Below are positions 1 to 7,696 of a stretch of DNA of 29,910 nt, piece by piece. The stretch spans positions 1 through 29,910 of the forward strand of contig JAUZOB010000004.1 of assembly GCA_030706665.1 (NCBI GenBank), given 5' to 3'. The position numbers were made by a program, and so were the translations under genes. How positions within the stretch are numbered: the stretch's first letter is position 1; each line of letters begins with the position of its first letter. The DNA comes from Bacteroidota bacterium (GTDB lineage Bacteria > Bacteroidota > Bacteroidia > Bacteroidales > Prolixibacteraceae). The notes beneath the pieces were generated by a model, which saw only the letters and a list, made by a program, of their open reading frames with translations, ran no database searches and was not told the origin of the DNA.

Positions 1-2
1 AC

Positions 3-179
3 CATAGAATAAGAAAACCCAGTATATATTTTATAGTTGCCTATGTAGTTAGCATCGGAGAGCTCATCTTTATCTGAAGAACAAGAAAACAGAAAACTAA
101 AAATCAACAGAATTCCAATAAATGCAATCTTTCTTAACCCATTTACTGATATTACAGAAAACTCTTTACTCTCTCTCAT
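3..179 (-). CDS. N-terminal fragment of a lipoprotein, cut by the window edge
   Basis: An open frame starts at ATG 179-177 and runs off the left edge, giving 59 visible codons. It has a basic N-terminal region (MRESKEFSVISVNGLRK), a hydrophobic stretch at residues 18-31 and a lipobox ending FLFSC, with the lipidated cysteine at residue 33. An acidic SSDKDELSD tether follows, which is typical of surface-exposed Bacteroidetes lipoproteins. The mature part begins with NYIGNYKIYTGFSYSM and is too short to assign to a family. It lies 461 bp downstream of the GH10 gene on the same strand. The long gap, with hairpins, suggests a separate transcript. The lipoprotein nature is well supported; the function is unknown. 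Confidence 0.75.
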   Translation of the reverse strand, partial: MRESKEFSVISVNGLRKIAFIGILLIFSFLFSCSSDKDELSDANYIGNYKIYTGFSYSM

Positions 180-640
180 CTTAATATTCCATTTTTTTAA
201 TTAACCTTCGAAACAACAGAGTCATGCTCCCGAGTATCTCCCAGAAATATGGCTCTTTAAATCTACACATCTAATTAATATAATACAAAACAGCAAATAG
301 AGTAATATCATGAATTAGCCATTTTAGCTTATGAACTCTCGCCTTTTTTTCAAATTCACCCATTTTTTTAGGGATAAATTTTTCAAACATAAATGCAACC
401 CATGAAAATCGCATGCACTTTTTCATGGGTTCCTTTATAAACCGATAACAGGTTTCCTATAAACTTTATGTGGCCTGTTATTCATTGGCTTAAAAAATAA
501 AAACAAGGAGATAAGATCAGATGAAAGTGCATTGTATTATATAAAACACAAAGAATTAGTCTGTTTAAAAAAGAAAAAACGTTGAAAGAACCAAAATATC
601 AATAGCAATCATCAAAAAGAGAACAGATCAAGTCATTCTT
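180..640. other. Intergenic region between GH10 and the left-edge lipoprotein
   Basis: This AT-rich stretch of 461 bp contains no reading frame I would call a gene. It holds two inverted repeats, at 397-431 and 445-481, which could form the 3' end of the GH10 transcript. At 521 a 7-codon frame follows an AAGGAGAT sequence on the plus strand, but it stops at once. The promoter of the left-edge lipoprotein should lie here, but I could not place it. Confidence 0.6.
397..431 (-). terminator. Hairpin downstream of GH10, possible terminator
   Basis: AACCCATGAAAA (397-408) pairs perfectly with TTTTCATGGGTT (420-431), a 12-bp stem with an 11-nt loop. It lies about 210 nt beyond the GH10 stop. The downstream flank on the minus strand is only moderately T-rich (TGCATTTATG), so this is not a textbook intrinsic terminator. 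It may instead stabilise a 3' end. A second, weaker pair, ATAACAGG (445-452) and CCTGTTAT (474-481), lies between it and the gene. Confidence 0.4.
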
Positions 641-2014
641 TTAAAGAAGGCCGTCTCCATCTTTTTTTAGATAGAACTCAGCCTGTTGTTCTTTACCAGA
701 CTTGTCTTTCCAACTAATGCGATAACTTCCCTTAAATCCACGAAATTTAATCATGCCGCTTCCATCTGTTTTTACGGTCAGATTGGTTTTCCATTCGTGA
801 TTAATAAGTCTGTCAAGCACATAGTATACAGGCTTTGGGTTAAGTTCCTTATCATATAGTCCAGAAAAAGAAGGTTCGCCTTTCACGGCACCGCCATCCA
901 CCACATTCCACCAGGTAATGCCCATGACTGTAGGATAACTAAACCATAGACGGTAAAGATTTCGGGCAACTTCTGCCTGAATCAACCTTCCTTCATTGGT
1001 CTCATCAGGAGCACAAATCGTCACTTCGCTAATATGAATTGGTCGCCCGGCATCTGCCAAACAATCCAATACGGCATAGTTCTTGGCAGGAGTCAAAACA
1101 TCCCCACCCTTTGCAATTCTGCGAGACTCTTCAGGGTTGTAGATGTGCATCTGCACGCCAACATTATCAATACGTACACCACGATCAATCAGATCGCGCG
1201 CGATCTCCACGAAACGTCGTGAGGGACCCCAATGTATGTCACAGTCACTGAGATTAAAGCGGACAGATGCAGGAAAGTACTTCATAGCCCATGAAAAAGT
1301 CTTGAAGGTGTAATCATCAGGCATCATGCCACGATTAGCCTGATCTATGGATTCATTAACCACATCCCAGCGTTGAACACGCCCTTTGTAGCGAGTCGCC
1401 AAATCGCATACATGCGCCTCGAATAGTTTCTCCATTTCCTTACGATTCTCTGGCATCCAGGTTGGATGTCCCCACTGCCGCATCCCGTAAATGATCGCGT
1501 GGCCATTCATATTAATCCCTTTAGACTCGCAAAATGCCACCACAGGATCTGTCGCCGGGCGTCGATATTCGTACGGGCTATCGGCTTTATATCTCAACTT
1601 GCCTTGTTCAGGCTCTAAGGTCTTCCAATAAAAAGGCACTGTAGCTGCATTAAAAAGAGATCCAAAAGTATCCTCATATTTCTTATTCTTTTCGGGACTT
1701 CCAAGGTCACCGAATAAGAAGATATTACCACCGAACAGGAAAAGATGACCTGTTTGTTCAACTTTCACTTCTACGCCCGCCGGCACATTTTTCAAATGAC
1801 ATACTGCATCAGCTTTACGATTCCGATCAATATCCTGGTCAATTTTTGCTTGAACTTCCGGATTCCAAAACTTCAAATAGTTTTCAGTCATAACCTGACT
1901 CTCGCCATGAACACTTGCTTTAAGCTCCTGTTGCTTGTTGAGACCTGACTCTTGTGCCTGTAATTGAATGAGACTAAAGATTGAAATAATAAATAGGGAA
2001 AATATATGCTTCAT
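641..2014 (-). CDS. GH10-family glycoside hydrolase (endo-1,4-beta-xylanase-like), divergent
   Basis: The protein has 457 residues with a type I signal peptide (MKHIFSLFIISIFSLIQLQAQ). An N-terminal beta-rich segment at about 60-105 (DRNRKADAVCHLKN...FLFGGNIF) is typical of the GH10 fold start. The acid/base motif WDVVNE is at 216-221 (Glu221). The nucleophile is probably Glu330 in HISEVT. His290 (VQMH) and Trp368 (ITWWN) are also family positions. Residues 405-457 look like a small beta-sandwich appendage. GH10 enzymes retain configuration and mostly cut xylan; the predicted location is periplasmic or surface. One oddity is the usual HTLVW segment, which reads HAIIY at 172-176, replacing a conserved subsite tryptophan with tyrosine, so true xylanase activity is uncertain. 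It is divergent from the AraC gene and not part of the central operon. Confidence 0.85.
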   Translation of the reverse strand: MKHIFSLFIISIFSLIQLQAQESGLNKQQELKASVHGESQVMTENYLKFWNPEVQAKIDQDIDRNRKADAVCHLKNVPAGVEVKVEQTGHLFLFGGNIFLFGDLGSPEKNKKYEDTFGSLFNAATVPFYWKTLEPEQGKLRYKADSPYEYRRPATDPVVAFCESKGINMNGHAIIYGMRQWGHPTWMPENRKEMEKLFEAHVCDLATRYKGRVQRWDVVNESIDQANRGMMPDDYTFKTFSWAMKYFPASVRFNLSDCDIHWGPSRRFVEIARDLIDRGVRIDNVGVQMHIYNPEESRRIAKGGDVLTPAKNYAVLDCLADAGRPIHISEVTICAPDETNEGRLIQAEVARNLYRLWFSYPTVMGITWWNVVDGGAVKGEPSFSGLYDKELNPKPVYYVLDRLINHEWKTNLTVKTDGSGMIKFRGFKGSYRISWKDKSGKEQQAEFYLKKDGDGLL

Positions 2015-2695
2015 GGCGTTAGTATTATTAAATTGATTGGTTTAATTAAGAAGTGATTTTAAAATAAGTTGATTTGCAACACAATATTATACAATTTCAA
2101 TTAGTTTTTTTATCAAGATTGCATTTTAAGCTGTCACAATAATAAAATAAGTTACTAATTCAAAAACAATTTTTTTTGTTATGGAGGAAATTGATTTTGA
2201 CAAATACAAACAAGAAGCATTGAAACAGTTAAATACGGGCAGTTGATACTACTTCTAAAACATAGGTCGCGCATGAGTTGCAATTATCACACATCCAAAG
2301 AAGCGCACCTTATTTGCATTACCTTATTTTACCGTTGAACTACCGTTCTTTTACCCTATATTGGCAGAGGAACGGTAGTTCAACGGTTTAAATGAGGTAG
2401 TTTCACAATAATGATATTACCCGATTCATGCGATATCCAATTTGATTAATATTCGAAACTGTTCAGAAAAGTGTGTCTTCAACATTTTAGACAGAAAATA
2501 TTTTTCAGATAAAAGTGCTAACACGGCAAACAAATTTCATATTCTCAGATACGAGTTCATTTACCTTTTCAACTTTTTCTGTGATTATTCCTTCAATTTT
2601 ATTTGTTTCTCATGATAAAAATCACAGAAATATTAATCAGCAAGTATTGTTTTTAAATGTTTAAAATACTAATTTAGAGAACAAACAAACAACCC
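2015..2695. other. Divergent intergenic region between GH10 and the AraC regulator
   Basis: This 681-bp stretch must hold the promoters of both flanking genes. I see a near-match to the Bacteroidetes -7 box on the minus strand (TAATATTG, complement of 2082-2089) and a weak one on the plus strand (TAATTTAG, 2670-2677). It also contains a 21-codon frame at 2181-2246 and a perfect 18-bp inverted repeat at 2331-2387. No full gene is present. The promoter matches are weak and are offered only as candidates. Confidence 0.5.
2331..2387. repeat. Perfect 18-bp inverted repeat, 21-bp spacer
   Basis: ACCGTTGAACTACCGTTC at 2331-2348 is exactly complementary to GAACGGTAGTTCAACGGT at 2370-2387. Each arm itself contains ACCGTT twice, 11 bp apart. 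On the plus strand ACC recurs at 2321, 2331, 2342 and 2353, close to one helical turn apart. The flanks continue with imperfect symmetry (TACCTTATTT against a complement of TACCTCATTT). No T-run follows, so a terminator is unlikely. A multi-site operator for a dimeric regulator, or the ends of a small element, are possible readings. Confidence 0.75.
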
Positions 2696-3574
2696 ATGCA
2701 TACCCTAAATTACTCTAAGAAACTACACGTAGATCGATTTAACCCGATGCTGATAAAGCAGTTCAATAATAGTATTTTTGACATTTCTTTATCTAAACAT
2801 CCGGAGTATGTAATTATATTGGCAATCAAAGAGAATCGCAAGAAGATCGCTTCAATTTCCGAGAATCCGTTTACAAATGGATTTCTTGTTCTAACCGATG
2901 AAGATACTTTTCATTTCTGGAAAAATTCAACTTGTAAAAAAGACAATAATGTCCCAATGTTTCAAGAGACATTTATCATTCATTTTCATGACAACCTATT
3001 CCCAGCCAACTACAAAGAGATAAATGAATTCCAGCCTATCAGCAATGTTTTAAACAATGCTAGCAGAGGCATTAGGGTTATTGGAGATAGTTATCAACTC
3101 ATTTCAGAGAAGATTTACAATCTAACACAAGAGAACGGCATCAACAGGATCATTCAATTATATGAGATCTTAGACAGAATTGGGAAGACAGAGGAAAAGA
3201 TCTTTATAGGACCTGTTTGCTTTAAAAGCAACAAAGCTATTTCATCTAAAGGAGAAATATTAAAACACATCGACACATATCTACACAACAATTATTTAAA
3301 CGACATTTCTTTAAATGAAATTGCGAAAGTTGCCAACATGAGCGTTTCATCCGTTTGTCGCTTTTTCAAGAGCAAAATGCATAAGAACGTCTTTGAGTAC
3401 CTAAACGAAATCCGGATAGCTCACGCATGCAGACTAATGATAAATCCGGATTTAACGATTGCCCAAATTTGCTACTTGTCAGGATATAACAGTCTTTCTA
3501 ATTTCAACAACCAATTCAAGAAAGTAATTGCACAATCGCCTCGGGAATTCAGAAGTTCTTTAATAAACGATTAA
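2696..3574 (+). CDS. AraC-family transcriptional regulator
   Basis: The protein has 292 residues. Residues 188-287 form the paired helix-turn-helix DNA-binding domain: IDTYLHNNYLNDISLNEIAK, then SVSSVCRFFKSKM, then the second motif TIAQICYLSGYNSLSNFNNQFKK, ending in the signature SPREFR. The N-terminal 180 residues resemble the cupin-type sensing half of single-component AraC proteins, although no ligand residues can be assigned. It is a cytoplasmic, soluble DNA-binding protein. It is divergent from GH10 and convergent with the central operon, so either could be its target; no hybrid two-component or ECF sigma/anti-sigma pair is visible next to the susC gene. A strong terminator follows at 3663-3693. 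The family call is secure and the regulon is inferred. Confidence 0.93.
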   Translation: MHTLNYSKKLHVDRFNPMLIKQFNNSIFDISLSKHPEYVIILAIKENRKKIASISENPFTNGFLVLTDEDTFHFWKNSTCKKDNNVPMFQETFIIHFHDNLFPANYKEINEFQPISNVLNNASRGIRVIGDSYQLISEKIYNLTQENGINRIIQLYEILDRIGKTEEKIFIGPVCFKSNKAISSKGEILKHIDTYLHNNYLNDISLNEIAKVANMSVSSVCRFFKSKMHKNVFEYLNEIRIAHACRLMINPDLTIAQICYLSGYNSLSNFNNQFKKVIAQSPREFRSSLIND

Positions 3575-3662
3575 TAAAAAAATATCAGAAGGTATCTCCA
3601 GAAAGAGATGATCTCTGTCATTTTATAATAAGCTCTCTTTTAAAACAGACTTTTAAAAAAAT

Positions 3663-3693
3663 GATCCGCATAGAATATGCGGATCCTTTTTTT
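3663..3693 (+). terminator. Strong intrinsic terminator, probably bidirectional
   Basis: GATCCGCATA (3663-3672) pairs perfectly with TATGCGGATC (3676-3685) around a 3-nt loop and is followed by CTTTTTTT (3686-3693). This is a canonical Rho-independent terminator 89 nt after the AraC stop. An A-tract (AAAAAAAT, 3655-3662) precedes the stem, so the minus-strand transcript also ends in a T-run, and the element could stop read-through from the M64 side. Confidence 0.9.
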
Positions 3694-3848
3694 GTGAGAT
3701 ATTTAGTTGATTTCAAAAATTTCTCGTCTGATGAATTGTTTTTATGCAATTACCACTTTCTAAGCAATGAATTCTATAAATAGCATAGTCTCAGCAGTTC
3801 AAATTCATCCAAACAGATTTTCCATTAAACAGAAATGCATTCTAAAAT

Positions 3849-3879
3849 AATCAATGACTCATTTTCTTCTGCATTGATT
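3849..3879 (-). terminator. Weak hairpin downstream of the M64 gene
   Basis: AATCAATG (3849-3856) pairs with CATTGATT (3872-3879) around a 15-nt loop. On the minus strand the stem is followed by ATTTTAG. It lies about 118 nt past the M64 stop and could be the first stop of the central operon, backed up by the bidirectional terminator at 3663-3693. The stem is short and AT-rich. Confidence 0.3.
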
Positions 3880-3996
3880 GAAAAACTTCGACCATTATCT
3901 CTTTGGAAAAATCATGCTGTGCAAATCTTTCAGAACAGAGAAAAGGATTATAAAATAGCACTATGAACAAAATATCAATGAGACCTTAATTTCAAT

Positions 3997-5268
3997 TTAT
4001 TTACACTGAAAATCAATCATATTTTGAATTGCCTTTACACAAACCGGACAGAATTTATCGGTGGTATGAATATTATTCATCATACAGTTCATCCATGGCC
4101 GGTAAACACCTTTTGCCACATAACCGCCTCCTTCATAAACGCCCAAGACCTCAGCATTTTCTTTCGTTGCGGGAGTCGGAACAGGCGTCTGCGGATCTAA
4201 CTGATTTTTCCATTTTTTATCAAAATCAACCAATGTCGTCAAATTGGGCTCCCAAGGCTCAACATTAAGAGGATAGAAGTCATTATACTCTACTCCCCCT
4301 ACATATTCATCAGCCAACCCAAGGAACAGATGTCCAAACTCATGCACATAAATTTTACCTGCTTCAGCCTTATGTCCGGCTGCACTAATCCCATAAAAAT
4401 TATAAATAGCACCGCCTCCATATTTCTGCGTATTCGAAAGAATATAGATATAATCGTAGGGAGCACAAGAAGCCATGTCTCTCACTTTCTGGAAATCCGT
4501 CACCATCTGATAACGTTCCGAGTTAAAAGTGTAATACGAAGCATCCAGATTTGTTTTACGCCATTGATTTTCGCCCGGAATATCCACACCTGATTCTTGT
4601 GATGGAGCCCATACTCCTCGGATATTGAATTTAGAGCGATTCTCTTTATAAGGAGTATAACTAAACAGTGCCTCAGCAAATTTTGCACAATCAGACTTAA
4701 ACTGCTCATACTGATCAGCAGTATAACCCTCGGAAAGGAGCACAACATCAACCTTATGAGCAGGATCGCCCGAATAAGCAACATCAAAGACTTGCCAATT
4801 CGGCCTTTCTTTCTTTATAAAATAGCTTTCCGGATTTATCGTATACTCAAACTTCTTTTCAAACACCCCCTTTTTATTTCTTGAAAGCAATTCAAGCCGT
4901 ACAGATTTACGGGGGAATGGCATTATGACTGATTCCGGGAAACAACGATTGGTTTGCCTGGCTTCATCAACAGTTTGCCATTCATCAAAAAGAGTACAAT
5001 ATCCTCTCGAGAAGATTAGTTTATTTGATTCCAAATCATAGACCTTAAGATAGTTCGAGCCATAATTGTTATCATCTACAAGGTTTACTTTCGATCCTCC
5101 CCAATGGGGTTCTTCGATTAATTCGTCGAAAAAGATAGATTCACTTTGATGGTTCCCACAATGATAATAATCGAACCTCAATGTTTTAGGCTGAAAATAC
5201 TTATCAAACTGAGCATTAACATTGAGCGCAACAACTGATAGAAATAATAGAAGTACTAATTTTTGCAT
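3997..5268 (-). CDS. Secreted M64-family zinc metallopeptidase (IgA-peptidase-like)
   Basis: The protein has 423 residues with a type I signal peptide ending VNAQ. The zinc-binding motif HEFGH is at 309-313, followed by LADEY at 318-322; HExxH with a downstream Asp-Glu is the peptidase M64 hallmark. Residues 21-150 match the beta-rich N-terminal domain usual in Bacteroidetes M64 proteins, and the catalytic domain starts near 160 (WQVFDVAYSGDPAHKVDVVLLSEGYT). Cysteines at 395, 407 and 410 near the C-terminus may form disulphides. The founding member cleaves IgA, but most relatives are uncharacterised, so IgA should not be assumed. It is the last gene of the operon, 18 bp after GH127, which suggests it cuts the protein part of the glycoconjugate that this locus targets. 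The family is confident; the substrate is inferred. Confidence 0.9.
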   Translation of the reverse strand: MQKLVLLLFLSVVALNVNAQFDKYFQPKTLRFDYYHCGNHQSESIFFDELIEEPHWGGSKVNLVDDNNYGSNYLKVYDLESNKLIFSRGYCTLFDEWQTVDEARQTNRCFPESVIMPFPRKSVRLELLSRNKKGVFEKKFEYTINPESYFIKKERPNWQVFDVAYSGDPAHKVDVVLLSEGYTADQYEQFKSDCAKFAEALFSYTPYKENRSKFNIRGVWAPSQESGVDIPGENQWRKTNLDASYYTFNSERYQMVTDFQKVRDMASCAPYDYIYILSNTQKYGGGAIYNFYGISAAGHKAEAGKIYVHEFGHLFLGLADEYVGGVEYNDFYPLNVEPWEPNLTTLVDFDKKWKNQLDPQTPVPTPATKENAEVLGVYEGGGYVAKGVYRPWMNCMMNNIHTTDKFCPVCVKAIQNMIDFQCK

Positions 5269-5286
5269 TTTATAAACTTTTACAGA

Positions 5287-7692
5287 TTATTCTTTGACCC
5301 TTACCTCTCCTGAAAAGAGTTTGGGGGTTTCATAAGCTGATTTTTCATGTTCAACGGTTGTCGCACCGATTGTAACGGCTTTCTTCTCTGGCACAGCATA
5401 GGATATCGCAATTCGCTTGTGTCCTTTGGTTAATTCAAATGGCAGTTGATAATCGATCTGAAAGAACCCATCCTCATGCTTCATCAAAGGTTGAGTTTCG
5501 ATTGGTTCTCCATCAATTTGAAGTCTGAAGACGCATGAACTTTCATCGCCATAGTAAGTAGCCCTGAAGGTCACTGGTTTATCCGGAGAGACATTGTAAT
5601 CGACCCGAAACCATTGAGGCGATTTTACCCAATTTTTATCTGCAGTAACCCCTTTTTCAGAATAATATGACTGGAAATTGTGTTCATCATTTGAGATAGA
5701 GTCACCTGCAACCCAATAGTCTATCGCACCCGCAGGAACCGGCTTCCTTTTTGCCTGGTAATTTTTCCATTCATTCGTTTTGCAAAGATCCAGATAGACG
5801 GAATAGCGTTGTCCATAAATTCTAAAAAATGGGATTAGAGTAATATCGGAAGGATTTCCAACACCCATAGTTTTAAATGTAAGAGATTTGCCTGCCACTG
5901 GTTTAATCCATTGCTCCAGATTATTCTGATCAGTTATCAGTCTGGGGACCTCAACTGCCGCCCCGTCTCTGGTCATCCGATCTGCGTCTCCACCCAATCC
6001 TCTTTTCATCTCATCCGTCATTCCTTCATCTCCAAGAGCCGCGGCTAAAACCAATGGACCATACATTATACTTACCCGATTGTGATTGTCGGGCAAACAT
6101 TCAGTACGAAGCGTCATCGGAAGAGATAATTCAACCTTATCATTTTCTTTCCATACGCGGTTAATTACCAAATAACTTGACGGAGAAGATACTGCGTCAA
6201 GTTTCTTCCCATTGACTTTTACTGCAACACCTTTTTCTGACCAATAAGGAATACGTAATTTCAAAGCAAATTCAACCGGTTGGGATGTATGAACTGTATA
6301 ATTCATTACCGATTGATCCGGGAAGTTTGTCTGTTGCACAATTCGCACCTGCTTTTCTTTCCAGTATACTTCGGAAGCAATAAACTGATTTACGAACAAT
6401 TCGTTGTCATTGTAGAAATAGATATTATCTCCAAATTTACCGAACGATTCTATACCTGTTCCACTGCAACACACATAAGAATATTCGGGTGCACAATATA
6501 ATCTAAAAAGCCCCGGATGCATCGGGACATAATACATCATTGCTCCTCCGACTTCCGGATGTTCGGTCCCCATAATCCCGTTTATCAGGGCTCGTTCGTA
6601 ATAGTCAGCCAGTTCCGCTGATGGTTCCCATGTAAAAAGATGAGAAGTTAATTTCAACATATTATAGGTACAGCAGTTTTCATGATCATTTGCACTAAGC
6701 TGATCATTCAAATGACAAGGTTCAGAGCGCCAGTATTCATAATTACTAGTTCCTCCGGTCGTGTAAGCACGTGTCTTAGTCACCTGATTCCAGAAATATT
6801 TTGCAATATTCTTATAATAGGTATCACCGGTTAATTCATAAGCTCTTGCTGCACCAATAACTTTGGGAATCTGAGTATTTGCATGTAATCCGTGCAATTT
6901 ATCCTGATAATTGGACAAGGGTGTAAATAAAGACTTCTGCTCGAAACGTTTCCCAAGTACAAGATATTTTTCATCTTTTGTAATCCCATATAGATTATAG
7001 AATGATTCGCTCATCCCACCATATTCAACTCTTAAAACACTCTGCATCTGATCGTAAGTCAACCTGTCGGTTCTTGATTTAACCCAATCGCTCATTTTTT
7101 CTGCAATATCAAGAGCCTTTTTATTCCCGCCCAATTGATAGGCATCAATCAAACCGGCAAGTATCTTATGTAGAGTATACCAGGGAGCCCAAACTGGCTT
7201 ATGATTTTCGACCCGATCAATATACTCTTCAGGAAATGCGCTTAAGTATCCTGAATTTCCGAGTGCTTTCTGAACCTGAGCAAGACCATTCACCAAAGTA
7301 TCAGCTTTACTCAATAGATAGGGATCATGTGTTGTAGAATACATTAATACTAGTGCAGACAAAAAATGACCGGTGAAGTGACCACGAAGTTCTGTTTCCG
7401 GACTTTCCCAACCGCCAAGAGGATTCTCAGAAGTAGGTAATCCAGCATTCTTTTTGAAATTATATAGTAATCGTTCTGTTTTAAACTCTTTTAGATACTT
7501 ATAGTTGAGATCCAATGCCTTTTTATAGGGACCATCTAACAACTTTACCTGTTTCATATCAAAAGGTCTTGCTTTCAATGCAATCACAGTCCCCTGAACA
7601 GACGGGACGATTGCATATACTCGGGAATCAATCATTTGCATTCCAATCGCAACAGCAAAAAGCAGAATAAATCTTTTCATTCGACAACTCAT
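5287..7692 (-). CDS. GH127 beta-L-arabinofuranosidase (DUF1680)
   Basis: The protein has 801 residues from the first ATG. A second ATG at 7680 (MKRFILLFAVAIG) is an equally good start and begins directly with the signal peptide; neither has a Shine-Dalgarno. An (alpha/alpha)6 catalytic domain spans about 45-430, with beta-sandwich domains to the end. In characterised Bifidobacterium GH127 a Glu and three Cys hold zinc and one Cys is the nucleophile. The matching residues here are Glu338 and Cys340 in HENCCTYN and Cys408-Cys409 in YVCCSGTGIE, all present. The family removes terminal beta-L-arabinofuranose, for example from hydroxyproline-linked arabino-oligosaccharides; some relatives act on other sugars. 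It starts 4 bp after the GH43 stop and 18 bp before the M64 gene, so it is surely co-transcribed with both. Predicted location is the periplasm. Confidence 0.92.
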   Translation of the reverse strand: MSCRMKRFILLFAVAIGMQMIDSRVYAIVPSVQGTVIALKARPFDMKQVKLLDGPYKKALDLNYKYLKEFKTERLLYNFKKNAGLPTSENPLGGWESPETELRGHFTGHFLSALVLMYSTTHDPYLLSKADTLVNGLAQVQKALGNSGYLSAFPEEYIDRVENHKPVWAPWYTLHKILAGLIDAYQLGGNKKALDIAEKMSDWVKSRTDRLTYDQMQSVLRVEYGGMSESFYNLYGITKDEKYLVLGKRFEQKSLFTPLSNYQDKLHGLHANTQIPKVIGAARAYELTGDTYYKNIAKYFWNQVTKTRAYTTGGTSNYEYWRSEPCHLNDQLSANDHENCCTYNMLKLTSHLFTWEPSAELADYYERALINGIMGTEHPEVGGAMMYYVPMHPGLFRLYCAPEYSYVCCSGTGIESFGKFGDNIYFYNDNELFVNQFIASEVYWKEKQVRIVQQTNFPDQSVMNYTVHTSQPVEFALKLRIPYWSEKGVAVKVNGKKLDAVSSPSSYLVINRVWKENDKVELSLPMTLRTECLPDNHNRVSIMYGPLVLAAALGDEGMTDEMKRGLGGDADRMTRDGAAVEVPRLITDQNNLEQWIKPVAGKSLTFKTMGVGNPSDITLIPFFRIYGQRYSVYLDLCKTNEWKNYQAKRKPVPAGAIDYWVAGDSISNDEHNFQSYYSEKGVTADKNWVKSPQWFRVDYNVSPDKPVTFRATYYGDESSCVFRLQIDGEPIETQPLMKHEDGFFQIDYQLPFELTKGHKRIAISYAVPEKKAVTIGATTVEHEKSAYETPKLFSGEVRVKE

Positions 7693-7696
7693 ATAT

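Larger units (their letters stand above)
3575..3996. other. Convergent intergenic region between AraC and M64
   Basis: This 422-bp region holds the transcription stops of two converging units: the strong hairpin at 3663-3693 and a weaker one at 3849-3879. I see no coding sequence in the rest. Confidence 0.6.

Noticed and set aside
505..544. AAGGAGAT followed by ATG and a 7-codon frame
   Set aside because: The peptide is only seven residues, and strong Shine-Dalgarno use is unusual in this group; probably chance.
2696..3574. AraC gene as the certain regulator of the Sus operon
   Set aside because: It is convergent with the far end of the operon and divergent from GH10; the sequence gives no direct link, so the target is left open.
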